Below are positions 1-8,003 of a stretch of 64,000 nucleotides of DNA, piece after piece. The stretch comes from Acidobacteriaceae bacterium (GTDB taxonomy: Bacteria > Acidobacteriota > Terriglobia > Terriglobales > Acidobacteriaceae). The first letter of the stretch is position 1. Each line of letters begins with the position of its first letter. The notes under the pieces were generated by a model, which saw only the letters and a list, made by a program, of their open reading frames with translations, searched no databases and was not told the DNA's origin. The stretch spans positions 1 through 64,000 of the forward strand of contig JASHNW010000050.1 of the NCBI GenBank assembly GCA_030041435.1, in the 5' to 3' direction. Made by a program: the position numbers and the translations under genes.

Positions 1-312
1 ACGGTGACGCCGACGACGCCGACGTCCTGCCGCATCGACGTTTGCGGGGCGTGGAATGTGCTGTACAACGTGCCCTTCATGACGTCGATTCTGAGGTTTT
101 TCGGCAACATGTTCGTGCGCCAGGATCAGGTGACGATGATCCAGCAGGCACAAGGGCTGCGGTACGATCCGCCGCTGATGCTGATCGACGACGCGGACAA
201 ACCGGCGAAGTGGTACTTCGCGCTGAAGCAGGCGCGGCTGGAATCCACGCGGACCGGCGAGCCGATGAAGCATCCGATGCCGGGGCCGGTGACGCTGCGG
301 TGGAGAAGCTAG
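1..312 (+). CDS. Rieske-type aromatic ring-hydroxylating oxygenase, C-terminal fragment
   Basis: The reading frame is open at the left edge, so only about the last 103 residues are visible. They resemble the C-terminal part of Rieske (2Fe-2S) oxygenases of the vanillate O-demethylase or phenylpropionate-dioxygenase alpha-subunit type: a segment with the words FVRQDQ, GLRYDPPLMLIDDADKPAKWYF, then a short basic tail ending at TAG. The Rieske cluster and mononuclear iron ligands would lie upstream, outside the window. The substrate cannot be judged from this part. The ATG-like start at position 4 is only an internal codon of this frame. The family assignment rests on recognised wording, not on catalytic residues, so it is moderate. 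Confidence 0.6.
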   Translation, partial: TVTPTTPTSCRIDVCGAWNVLYNVPFMTSILRFFGNMFVRQDQVTMIQQAQGLRYDPPLMLIDDADKPAKWYFALKQARLESTRTGEPMKHPMPGPVTLRWRS

Positions 313-352
313 GAAGCGGCCAGCGGTGAGACGGTCGGCTCAGGAGCGATCA

Positions 353-412
353 GCAATAAAACGGATTGCGATAAAACGGTCAGCGACGAGGCGGACAGCG
401 ATAAGGCGGTTA
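353..412. repeat. Four degenerate 15-bp tandem repeats
   Basis: Four head-to-tail 15-mers (353-367, 368-382, 383-397, 398-412) follow the pattern GCrAyrArrCGGwyA. They lie in the gap between the oxygenase stop and the 3' end of the glycosidase gene on the other strand. The rest of this gap (313-504) shows no gene. Confidence 0.6.
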
Positions 413-504
413 GCTTGAGACGATCCGGGCATCAGCGTGGGTATTGAGCGCGCCGGACCCATGCCAGACGTTCCCTTGCTAACCGGCCCATAGCTGACCG
501 GCTC

Positions 505-3042
505 TCAGCTGACTCTGAGCCCCAACTCTTCTGCCAGGTTCGCGGCTTCGTGCCCGCCGTTGCCGTTGGCATCTTCGGTGACAATTCGATCGACGGAAAT
601 GTTCATCTGGCGACCCAGTTCCTTCCACTTCTCGAGCGACTCATCGGCGGGCGGGTGCTCGCGGATGTGGCGGAAGGCGTCGTACCAAAGGTTTTGTGCC
701 TGCCACAGATTCAAATCGAAGGGCATCTCGCGCACCGTGCGCGCCACCAGCAGCGCGTCGTCGAGGCGCTGCGTATCCTGGGGATTCGCGTGCAGCGCGA
801 CCATCACCCGCTTCATCTTCTCATCGGCCATGAAGCTGAGCAGCTTTGTGTCCAGCGCGATCTGGTCCGCGTGCGCGAGCCCCAGCCAGGAGCGCGCCGC
901 CAGTGCGTCGACCGGGTCGCTCTCCAGCGCCTTCCGCAGTCCCGCGTTGATGGCGAAGGTTGCCGCCAGCGTCAGCGCCTCCGGACGCGGCAGCCCGGTC
1001 TGCGCGAGGAAGTGCAGCAGCGAGGCCTGATTCTCGTAGATAGTGGAGAGGCTGTTTTCAACTTCCGCGATCGTGCCGCGCAGCAGGATTTCCAGAATGC
1101 GTTGCTGCTCGTCGCGGAAGAGCGACAGGATGGAGTAAGTCTGGCCGTCGAAGTGCCGGTCGAAGCTGCGCACCACTTCGGGAAAATCCGCACGCGTCAC
1201 CGCCATCCTGGCCTCGGCCACGAACTTCGCGTACGCCTCGGCCTCCTGCGGGTTCCAGCTCTTCACCGCCGCCGTGATGTTCTGGTCGCCGAAGTGCAGG
1301 ACTGCGAACTCCACGGTCTCGGCTGCTTCCGTAATCTTCGACGCGACCAGCGCCTGACCGATCACCATGCGCACTCGGCCCGACGTCGCCGCTTCGTAGC
1401 CGAGCCGGCGCACGGTGTAGGAGAACAGCTCCGCCTCGTCGGGATAGCTGGTGAAAACAGAGCTGATGGCATAGTGGGCGGCCACCTGCTGCAGACCCAC
1501 CTGCATGGGACGAATGCGGCGGTTGTAAATTGCGGCGCCGTCCCGCTCCTCCGCCACGTTGCTCTTTGCCTCGCGCAGCCGGGCGACAAACTCGACTTCC
1601 AGGGCCGCCGCCCGCGGGCCGAATAAATGCGCCGCCAGCTGCAGCACGCGGCTCGCGTAGGCGATAATCTGCACCGTCTCGATGCCCGAGATGTCGTCGA
1701 AGAACCAGCCGCAACTGGTGTACATCAGCATGGCGTGGCGCTCCAGTTCCATCAGCATCAGGGCGCGCACCCGCTCTTCGTCCTTCAGCACGCGTTTGGC
1801 GTGGAAGGCGAGAAACGCATCGCGCGAATCGCGCGAGCGGTCGAGCACCACGCCGATGTAGCCGTTGCGCGCGTCATCGGGATCGTTGAACAGCGCGCCG
1901 GCCGCATTCCGGACCATGGGAGCGACCGAGTCGCGCAGCCAGTCCAGCGCTTCCCGCAGCGGGGCGCGCCATTTCTGGTTCCAGCCCGGCTTGCCGCTGC
2001 TGCAGCCGCAGCCGGAGCGCCAGCGTTCGACCCCGTGCGCGCAGCTCCACGAGGTGTTTTCCACGATCTCGGCTTCCCAGTGCGGCGGATGCTGAGCCAG
2101 GAACTCCCCGTAATTCGTCAGCCGGACGCCCCCGTCTTTGCTGCCCTGCTCCTCAGCCCAGTGCAGCAGCCAGGCGAGCGCCATTTCGCCGTAGCGATGA
2201 TGGTGCCCGTAGCTTTCCCCGTCCGTGGCCACGTGCACGATCTGCGCCCGAGCGGCGTCGGGCTTAAATCCGCCCATCAGCCGCTGCGCGAATCCCTCCC
2301 CGCTGTTCAGCAGGCCTTCAAAGGCAATGGCGCGCGATCGCGGTCCGTCGTAGAAGAACGCCGCGAGGCTGCGGCCTTCGCGGGTTCGTATAAGATACGG
2401 CCGGGTCGTATCGACGGAGGCATCGGGAGTCTCGGTCCAGGCCGCGGAAGCGCTCTTCGCTGTGCCCGCTTTTGCCAGCGGCCGGATGCGCGCGCACTGG
2501 TGGGGCGCGAGCAGCACGAAACGGATGCCGTGCTGCGCGAGCAGGTCCAGCGTATCGGAATCGACCGCCGTCTCCGGCAGCCACATCCCTTCCGGGAGCC
2601 GCCCAAAACGATGTCGGAAGTCCGCAATGCCCCAGTGGATCTGTGTGATCTTGTCGCGCCGGCTCGCCAGCGGCAGGATCACGTGGTTGTATGCCTGCGC
2701 CATGGCCGATCCGTGCCCCGAGTAGCGGTTCTGGCTGCGCCGGTCCGCCTGCACGATCGCGCGGTGCACGCGCGGCGCATTTTCCTCCAGCCACGACAGC
2801 AGCGTGGGCCCGAAGTTGAAGCTCATGTGCGCGTAGTTGTTCAGGATGCGGATGATCTGATTCTGCCGGTCGACGATGCGCGCCGCGCTGTTCGGCGCAT
2901 AGCACTCCGCGCTGATGCGCTTGTTCCAGTCGTGATACGGCGCAGCCGATTCCTGCGCTTCGACCGTCTCCAGCCAGGGATTCTCGCGCGGCGGCTGGTA
3001 AAAGTGGCCGTGGACGCAGATGGTTCGCTCGCTGCTGCTCAT
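505..3042 (-). CDS. Glycoside hydrolase family 57 protein with DUF3536 domain
   Basis: An 845-residue protein with an N-terminal GH57 domain followed by the DUF3536 region that usually accompanies it. GH57 landmarks are visible: HGHFYQPP at residues 11-18 (motif 1), WLPE at 154-157 (the glutamate is the expected nucleophile) and TDGESYGHHH at 273-282 (the aspartate is the expected acid/base). GH57 members cleave or transfer alpha-glucans, but characterised activities vary and the substrate here is unknown. There is no signal peptide, so it probably acts in the cytoplasm on storage glucan or trehalose-type polymers (inference). It is divergent from tatA with a 123-bp gap. The second half is rich in helix-forming residues and has no motif I can name. 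Confidence 0.85.
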   Translation of the reverse strand: MSSSERTICVHGHFYQPPRENPWLETVEAQESAAPYHDWNKRISAECYAPNSAARIVDRQNQIIRILNNYAHMSFNFGPTLLSWLEENAPRVHRAIVQADRRSQNRYSGHGSAMAQAYNHVILPLASRRDKITQIHWGIADFRHRFGRLPEGMWLPETAVDSDTLDLLAQHGIRFVLLAPHQCARIRPLAKAGTAKSASAAWTETPDASVDTTRPYLIRTREGRSLAAFFYDGPRSRAIAFEGLLNSGEGFAQRLMGGFKPDAARAQIVHVATDGESYGHHHRYGEMALAWLLHWAEEQGSKDGGVRLTNYGEFLAQHPPHWEAEIVENTSWSCAHGVERWRSGCGCSSGKPGWNQKWRAPLREALDWLRDSVAPMVRNAAGALFNDPDDARNGYIGVVLDRSRDSRDAFLAFHAKRVLKDEERVRALMLMELERHAMLMYTSCGWFFDDISGIETVQIIAYASRVLQLAAHLFGPRAAALEVEFVARLREAKSNVAEERDGAAIYNRRIRPMQVGLQQVAAHYAISSVFTSYPDEAELFSYTVRRLGYEAATSGRVRMVIGQALVASKITEAAETVEFAVLHFGDQNITAAVKSWNPQEAEAYAKFVAEARMAVTRADFPEVVRSFDRHFDGQTYSILSLFRDEQQRILEILLRGTIAEVENSLSTIYENQASLLHFLAQTGLPRPEALTLAATFAINAGLRKALESDPVDALAARSWLGLAHADQIALDTKLLSFMADEKMKRVMVALHANPQDTQRLDDALLVARTVREMPFDLNLWQAQNLWYDAFRHIREHPPADESLEKWKELGRQMNISVDRIVTEDANGNGGHEAANLAEELGLRVS

Positions 3043-3165
3043 GCTGTCTCTGCTCTACAGTAATGCACCCGATGCGGCTCCTGCTCCACCACCTTTTATC
3101 GGCAGGTGCCGGGTGTGCGACAATAGGTCCATGCGGAGGTGTGCGTACCCTCCGGGAGAAACATT

Positions 3166-3384
3166 ATGCTGGATCGGCTTCTGCAACCCGAACACCTCAT
3201 CGTTATCCTGCTGATCGCCCTGCTCATCTTCGGGCCGACCAAGCTGCCCGGCCTCGGCAAGGGATTGGGCGAGGCATTCCGTGGCTTCAAGGAAGGCATC
3301 AAGGGCACGCCCGAGCCGGATACGACCACCAGGCAGGAGAACACCGCCGCGAAATCTGAGACCGCCACCCCGCCCGCCAAGTAA
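3166..3384 (+). CDS. tatA: Sec-independent protein translocase subunit TatA/TatE
   Basis: A 72-residue TatA/E protein: a short polar N-terminus, one hydrophobic segment (about residues 9-21), the hallmark FGPTKLPGLGKGLGEAFRGF hinge and amphipathic helix, then an acidic/Thr-rich tail ending in lysine. TatA oligomers form the membrane pore through which the Tat system exports folded proteins; one candidate Tat substrate is the lactonase-like protein at 46184-47353. The ATG at 3166 is chosen because GGGAGA lies 6-7 bases upstream; a GTG at 3139 would add nine residues without a better ribosome-binding site. No tatB or tatC is adjacent, so it is a stand-alone copy. A hairpin terminator follows. 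Confidence 0.92.
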   Translation: MLDRLLQPEHLIVILLIALLIFGPTKLPGLGKGLGEAFRGFKEGIKGTPEPDTTTRQENTAAKSETATPPAK

Positions 3385-3415
3385 AGCCTGCCGCGCGGGT
3401 TGCCATCGTTTCGCG

Positions 3416-3439
3416 AAGCCGCACCTCCCGGTGCGGCTT
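3416..3439 (+). terminator. Hairpin terminator after tatA
   Basis: A perfect 10-bp stem (AAGCCGCACC / GGTGCGGCTT) with a TCCC loop, 31 bases after the tatA stop. The tail is C/T/G-rich rather than a clean U-run. Confidence 0.65.
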
Positions 3440-3457
3440 CTGTGCGTCTGTGCCCTG

Positions 3458-3724
3458 GAGGCTATTATTAACTTTCGCGCGGCCGGCGTTGCGAGGGAAA
3501 ATCGGGCCAGACGAAGCCGAGCCCGAAGGCTGTGGCGGGTCCACCGTCGAGGGCGAGAATGAAGTATGGCCCGATTTTTCCCGTAACCCTGTGGGCGGGG
3601 GCCCATTTTCCCCATTTCGTCGTCGCTCGTCGCTAAGATGCACCCGGCATCTGTCGCTCCTCGCTCCTCGAACTGAGAAAAATGGGCTCCCAGCGCCGGT
3701 CGTGGGAAAGTTAATAACAGCCTC
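3458..3724. mobile_element. MITE-like palindromic element with 31-bp inverted ends and two internal hairpins
   Basis: The ends 3458-3488 and 3694-3724 are imperfect inverted repeats of 31 bp; both read GAGGCTrTTATTAACTTTC from the outside in. Inside are two further inverted pairs: 3495-3509 with 3567-3582 (GGGAAAATCGGGCCA against TGGCCCGATTTTTCCC) and 3597-3613 with 3675-3691 (GGGGGCCCATTTTCCCC against GAGAAAAATGGGCTCCC). The whole would fold as one basal stem carrying two arms. It contains no convincing reading frame. Its right end touches the stop codon of the neighbouring gene at 3724-3726. It may be a non-autonomous element moved by a transposase elsewhere, or a transcribed palindromic repeat. 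No second copy was noticed in this window. Confidence 0.7.
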
Positions 3725-4575
3725 TACCTGCGAATCTTAGCCGCGATGGCGTCGGCGTCAAACCCGTCGGCCGGCAAGGGAACGTTGTACGCGGCCTTGA
3801 AGACGAAGCGCTGCTGCGTCATGTCGCCGTTGTGATACCGCGTGATGGCGAAGGGCGTGGGCAGGCCGTCGATGTTGTGATAGTCGTCGTATTCCTCCAC
3901 TTCCTCGTTCCGGTCGTGGTAAGCCGGGTCGCGCCAGTACCAGGTGCGCCGCAACGGCAGGTGCGTATCGGCGTCCATCTGGATGGTGATGGAGTCGTTG
4001 TCCACATTGATCAGCGTTACCTGGATGGCCAGATGCCGCTCGGCCAGCGACCGCCCTTCATAGAGCAGAACCGTATTGGGGTCCTTTAGCCACTGCCTTA
4101 CCGCCACCTCGATGGAGCGATCGCGGCGGCGAATGGCTTCCCCGCACGGATCGCTGTCCATGGGGCCCGGCTGCAGCGTTTTCTTCCCCTTGTACGTGAT
4201 CTCCCAGCACTGCTTCCCGGTGAAAATCTGCACCCAGTTTTGCCGATCGTGCTTCTTATCGTCCAGGTCCAGCCGTTCTTCCGCCGGCGTCCTCCAGTCC
4301 CAGTACTGGATATTCTCCCCAGTCGGCTTGCCTTGATAAAAGGCGGCGATCCGCCCCTCGGTGTAGGCGTTTTGCACATTCAGCCAGCGGTCTCCACCCA
4401 AAGCTGCCACCATGGCATCCAGAGCAGCGCGGGCCTTCGTGGTGCCGGCATCGTCAGAGGGGCTGGCGGGCGGTGTCGCAGATGCAGCCGGTGGAGCATC
4501 CGCCGCCGGTGTCGCGATTTGCGCGTGGACGGCAAGGGCACAGCAGGCAAAAAAAACAACCGGGATCTTTCTCAT
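3724..4575 (-). CDS. Exported protein of unknown function, possibly lipoprotein-sorting-like fold
   Basis: A 283-residue protein with a clear signal peptide (MRK then a hydrophobic stretch to about residue 18, AQ cleavage), an Ala/Pro/Ser-rich linker to residue about 45, then a domain beginning with a helix (ARAALDAMVAALGG) and continuing with alternating beta-strand sequence rich in W, Y and D. That layout resembles the LolA/LppX-like or outer-membrane lipoprotein-sorting folds common as uncharacterised acidobacterial exported proteins; I cannot prove it. The start ATG lies two bases after the stop of the upstream dehydrogenase gene, so the two are probably co-transcribed and translationally coupled. 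The stop codon is formed at the very edge of the palindromic element at 3458-3724. Confidence 0.6.
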   Translation of the reverse strand: MRKIPVVFFACCALAVHAQIATPAADAPPAASATPPASPSDDAGTTKARAALDAMVAALGGDRWLNVQNAYTEGRIAAFYQGKPTGENIQYWDWRTPAEERLDLDDKKHDRQNWVQIFTGKQCWEITYKGKKTLQPGPMDSDPCGEAIRRRDRSIEVAVRQWLKDPNTVLLYEGRSLAERHLAIQVTLINVDNDSITIQMDADTHLPLRRTWYWRDPAYHDRNEEVEEYDDYHNIDGLPTPFAITRYHNGDMTQQRFVFKAAYNVPLPADGFDADAIAAKIRR

Positions 4576-4577
4576 GG

Positions 4578-5372
4578 TCAGCCGATCAGGACAGCCCCTC
4601 CATTAACATTGACGATCTCTCCCGTCATAAAGCCAGCAAGCGGCATGCATAAAAAGAGGATGGGCCCGGCAATTTCCCAGGGGTCGGCGACCCGGCCCAG
4701 CGGAATCCCCCCAAAAACCTTCTCGCGCGTCCGTGGATCGTTCAGCGCAGGCGCCGACATATCCGTCGCCACCCATCCCGGAGCGACGCAGTTGACGCGG
4801 ATGCCCCAGGGCGCCAGCTCCGTTGCCAAACCCTTGGTCATGCTGATGATGGCGCCTTTGCTGGCGGCATAGTCGGCGTGAAACGCCTCCCCCCGCTGGC
4901 CGGCCGTCGAGCTGACCAGAACGATGTTTCCGGCCGCCGTGCCGGGCGCCGCCGGCGCCTGCTGCTGCATTTGGCCGGCGGCCGCCTGAATGAGGCCGAA
5001 GACGCTGTCGAGGTTGATGGCGAGGGTCCTGCGCCACTGGCTCTCGGGCATGGTGGCGATGGGCTGGTCTTGCGCTTCCCACACGCCATGGTTAGCCACC
5101 AGAATGTCGATCCGGCCAAATCTTTCCGCGGTGCGGCGGACCAGTGTGCGGCCGTCTTCCGGCGTTCGCAGCTCCTGCGCGAAAGCCGTGCAGGTTCCCG
5201 GGCCTCCGCATGCGGCTGCCAGCGCCTCGGCCCTCTCGCTGGCGGCGCGGTAGCTGAACGCCACCCTGGCCCCCGCCTCGTGAAACAGCCGGACCGCCGC
5301 CGCGCCAACCCCGCGCGAGCCCCCGGTGATGAGGGCAACTTTGTTTTCGAGGGAAAGCACGACTCCGGCCAT
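4578..5372 (-). CDS. Short-chain dehydrogenase/reductase (FabG-like)
   Basis: A 264-residue classical SDR. Visible features are the Rossmann cofactor motif TGGSRGVG (residues 16-23), VANHG at 92-96 in place of the usual NNAG, N120, a serine pair at 154-155, and YAASK with Y168 and K172 completing the catalytic tetrad. The C-terminus ends in VNGGAVLIG as in FabG-type 3-oxoacyl-ACP reductases. Whether it serves fatty-acid synthesis or another NAD(P)H-dependent carbonyl reduction cannot be told; the atypical Asn-His-Gly and lack of fab neighbours argue against housekeeping FabG. It leads a two-gene unit with the exported protein downstream (2-bp gap). Confidence 0.88.
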   Translation of the reverse strand: MAGVVLSLENKVALITGGSRGVGAAAVRLFHEAGARVAFSYRAASERAEALAAACGGPGTCTAFAQELRTPEDGRTLVRRTAERFGRIDILVANHGVWEAQDQPIATMPESQWRRTLAINLDSVFGLIQAAAGQMQQQAPAAPGTAAGNIVLVSSTAGQRGEAFHADYAASKGAIISMTKGLATELAPWGIRVNCVAPGWVATDMSAPALNDPRTREKVFGGIPLGRVADPWEIAGPILFLCMPLAGFMTGEIVNVNGGAVLIG

Positions 5373-5413
5373 GGAGTTAGCCTAACGGATTCCCGTCCGC
5401 CTGGCGGATGGTC

Positions 5414-6385
5414 TCAGGATGCAAGCCTTGCCGCCAGCCTCGCCCGCACCGCGTCGTCGATGAACGCCGCCCCCAGCGCCTCGCGATTGCAGGCCGCCAG
5501 CTCCGCGGTGTCCCAGGCGAAATGCTCGCGCAGCCGCGTATATTCCTGCTCCAGCGTCACGTTGGTGATGGTGCGCGTGTCCGTGCTGATGCCGAGGGAG
5601 ACGCCGGCGCGGAAAAGGCGGTCGACGGCGTGCTCCGCGTAGCTGGCCGAGGCGCGGGTCTGGACATTGCTGCTGGGGCAAATTTCCAGGTGGATGCGCT
5701 CGCGCCGCAGATGCTCCACCAGCGCCGCGTCTTCGATGCTGCGCACACCGTGGCCGATGCGTGATGGGGCAAAGGCGCGCAGCGTCTCCCACACGCTGTC
5801 GGCGCCGCGCGCCTCACCGGCATGAGCCGTGCGCGCCACACCGCGTTCAGCCGCATAGCGGAAGGCCGGGACGTGGGCATCGACCGGGAAGCCCGCTTCG
5901 TCACCGGCGATATCCAGCGCCACCACCCGGCTGCCCCGAAATTGCTCGACCAGCCGCGCTGTCTCGAGGCTCTGCTCTTCGCTGTAGTGCCGCAGGGTGC
6001 AGAGAATCAGCCTCGCCTCGACGCCGGTGGCCGCGATGCATTCCTCTGCAGCGCGATCGACGGCTTCGACCACAGCTTCCGCAGTAAGTCCGCCCAGCAG
6101 GTGCAGCAGCGGCGCGAAGCGCAGCTCCGCATAGATCACACGGTCGGCCGCCAGTTGTGCAAAGACGTCCTCTGTTACCAGTCGCAGGGCATCGCGGCTC
6201 TGCATCAGTTGAAATCCGCGCGGGGCGCGGGTCAGGAAATCGGCCAGGCTTGCGCACTGCGGCGGCGCGACAAATTCCGCGTCGTATTCCTCACGCGAGA
6301 TGGATGGATCGAGGCGGGAGACGGCGCTGTAGCTGAGTGAGCAGTCAAGGTGCAGGTGCAGCTCAACCTTCGGCAGGCGGATCAT
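5414..6385 (-). CDS. Adenosine deaminase family protein
   Basis: A 323-residue metal-dependent hydrolase of the adenosine/AMP deaminase family, which deaminates adenosine (or a related aminopurine nucleoside) in purine salvage. Zinc and catalytic residues are all in place: H10 and H12 in HLHLD, HAGE at 188-191, H212 in GHG, CPSSN at 236-240 and D269 in STDTRTIT. One oddity is Cys15 where the family normally has Gly (HLHLDGS). The protein is cytoplasmic with no signal peptide. It stands 41 bp upstream of the SDR gene on the same strand, so it may share its transcript. A later gene for an exported nucleoside hydrolase (59344) is the only other nucleoside-metabolism gene here. Confidence 0.87.
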   Translation of the reverse strand: MIRLPKVELHLHLDCSLSYSAVSRLDPSISREEYDAEFVAPPQCASLADFLTRAPRGFQLMQSRDALRLVTEDVFAQLAADRVIYAELRFAPLLHLLGGLTAEAVVEAVDRAAEECIAATGVEARLILCTLRHYSEEQSLETARLVEQFRGSRVVALDIAGDEAGFPVDAHVPAFRYAAERGVARTAHAGEARGADSVWETLRAFAPSRIGHGVRSIEDAALVEHLRRERIHLEICPSSNVQTRASASYAEHAVDRLFRAGVSLGISTDTRTITNVTLEQEYTRLREHFAWDTAELAACNREALGAAFIDDAVRARLAARLAS

Positions 6386-6949
6386 GCGTCAGAGTATCAG
6401 GCTGTGCGGTCTTCTGCGTCGCGCCGGCTAAACGTGGAAACGCAAACGGCACTGCGAGGGCGTGGCGGGCAGCCGTTCCCCATAACAGTAAACAGGGTGC
6501 CCGTCGTCCAGGAGAAAGGAAGAATTTCCCGCTCCGCGTAATTCCTGCACGTTCGAACTGCGGGCGATCCGTCGGCGCCGCCAGAGAGTCCGCGTAAGGC
6601 ATAGATAACATTAGTGACCCAGGTATCAAAAGTTGTATTGACCCGGTCGCACAGATCGGCCTTATGCTTGCTAAAGTAGGCGGGATAACCAAGAAACAAG
6701 CGGCCGATTCGGGATGAGCACGCGCCAGTGCAACCCATCGGCCCCGTGACTCTATCCGGTTCCCGAGCGACACAGGCGCTATCCTCGCGGGGAACGAACG
6801 CACGATTGCGGGGAGTGAAGCAGTTGCTCGGAGGCAGTTTGTCGGCGGGCGTGGAGATCGAGCACACCGCTGCAGCAGCATCTCGCTGCGAGAAGCTGTC
6901 GCTGCGCGCTGCGCCGGACACTTGTCGCCGCGGCCCATACGATTTATCG
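6386..6949. other. Intergenic stretch with no convincing gene
   Basis: 564 bp between the divergent adenosine deaminase and lipoprotein genes. Open frames occur on both strands, including one reading through to 7257 on the minus strand, but none shows recognisable protein sequence. The part 6595-6715 is clearly more AT-rich than its surroundings and is the likeliest place for the two divergent promoters. Confidence 0.4.
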
Positions 6950-7912
6950 GTGCTCCGGAGCACCGCGCTGCTTGCCCTGGCGGCTGGCGGCCTTTGCCTG
7001 GTCTTAGCAGGTTGCGGGACAGCGGCTGCTCCGCAGGTTAAGGCGTCCCCGCCCTCCCCGCCTTCTTCTCTGCAGAGCCTGTCCTGCACCACGAACCCGG
7101 TGAGCGCTCCCGGGACCGATGCCTGCACCGTTACGCTCAAGTCCGCGGCCGGTTCTGCCGGAGTGACGGTCACTCTCGCCAGCAACAATGCCATCGTGCA
7201 GGTGCCCGCGACGGTGACCATCGCGGACGGCGACAGCAGTGCCGGTTTCACAGCCACGGCGTCCGCCGTCAGTTCGCTCCAGACTGTGGGTTTGACGGCA
7301 GTGCTCGGCAGCCAGACGCTGAGCTATTCGCTGCAGGTCCGGGACGCGGCGCCCGCGCTGGCCGTGGACGCGAGCAGCGTGGCCTTCGGCAATGTGACGC
7401 TGAATTCGCCGAAGACGCAATCGGTCATCCTCAGCTCCACGGGCGGATCCGCGCTGACGATCGACTCGGCGACGCTGGATGGCAACGAATTCAGCGTCTC
7501 GGGCGCCACTTTCCCGGTTGTGCTCCAGCCGGGGCAGAGCGTCACGCTCGAGCTCGCCTTCACTCCAACCGTGCTGGGCGCAGCAACCGGCAGCGTGGTG
7601 ATCGCCAGCAATGCGGCTTCCGGCGCGACCACAACGATCGGCCTCACCGGCACCGGGGTGGCGCTGGCATACCAGGTCGATCTCGCCTGGCAGGCCCCGG
7701 CCAAGTCAGCGGATCCGATTGCTGGCTACAGGATTTACCGCGCCGCCGGCAGCGGAGCGTACGTGTTGCTGAACTCGTCGCTGGATGCCGCGACCAGCTA
7801 TATCGATGCCACGGTCGAGAACGGCGTCAGCTACGATTACTACGTGGAAAGCGTTGACGGTTCGGGCATGGCCAGCGCGCCTTCCAACACCTTCGCCGTC
7901 ACCATCCCTTAG
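6950..7912 (+). CDS. Lipoprotein with choice-of-anchor D and fibronectin type III-like domains
   Basis: The chosen GTG at 6950 gives a 320-residue protein opening with a textbook lipoprotein signal (VLRST, hydrophobic core, lipobox LAGC). It continues with a Ser/Ala/Thr-rich Ig-like region, a choice-of-anchor D (ASPM/SPD-2/Hydin-like) segment near the words FGNVTLNSPKTQSV and LTGTG, and a final fibronectin-type-III-like module (LAWQAPAKSADPIAGYRIYR to TFAVTIP). Such proteins are cell-surface or periplasmic adhesion/scaffold modules in acidobacteria; no enzyme signature is present. The open frame begins at 6728, but the extra 74 residues would bury the signal peptide, and no clear ribosome-binding site decides the start. 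Confidence 0.7.
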   Translation: MLRSTALLALAAGGLCLVLAGCGTAAAPQVKASPPSPPSSLQSLSCTTNPVSAPGTDACTVTLKSAAGSAGVTVTLASNNAIVQVPATVTIADGDSSAGFTATASAVSSLQTVGLTAVLGSQTLSYSLQVRDAAPALAVDASSVAFGNVTLNSPKTQSVILSSTGGSALTIDSATLDGNEFSVSGATFPVVLQPGQSVTLELAFTPTVLGAATGSVVIASNAASGATTTIGLTGTGVALAYQVDLAWQAPAKSADPIAGYRIYRAAGSGAYVLLNSSLDAATSYIDATVENGVSYDYYVESVDGSGMASAPSNTFAVTIP

Positions 7913-8003
7913 CATCTCCTCATGCTGGCGGCAGCCGGGCGTCGCAGTTCGGTTCCGCACCGGAGCCGCGGGATTGCCGCGCTGATAAACTGGCCTTCTG
8001 ACT

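Noticed and set aside
1627-3063. Long plus-strand frame of 478 codons opposite the GH57 gene
   Set aside because: Antisense shadow of a gene with clear family motifs.
6397-7257. Minus-strand frame of 286 codons running across the lipoprotein start
   Set aside because: Cys/Arg/Pro-rich, no recognisable domain, overlaps the signal-peptide coding region of a clear lipoprotein gene.
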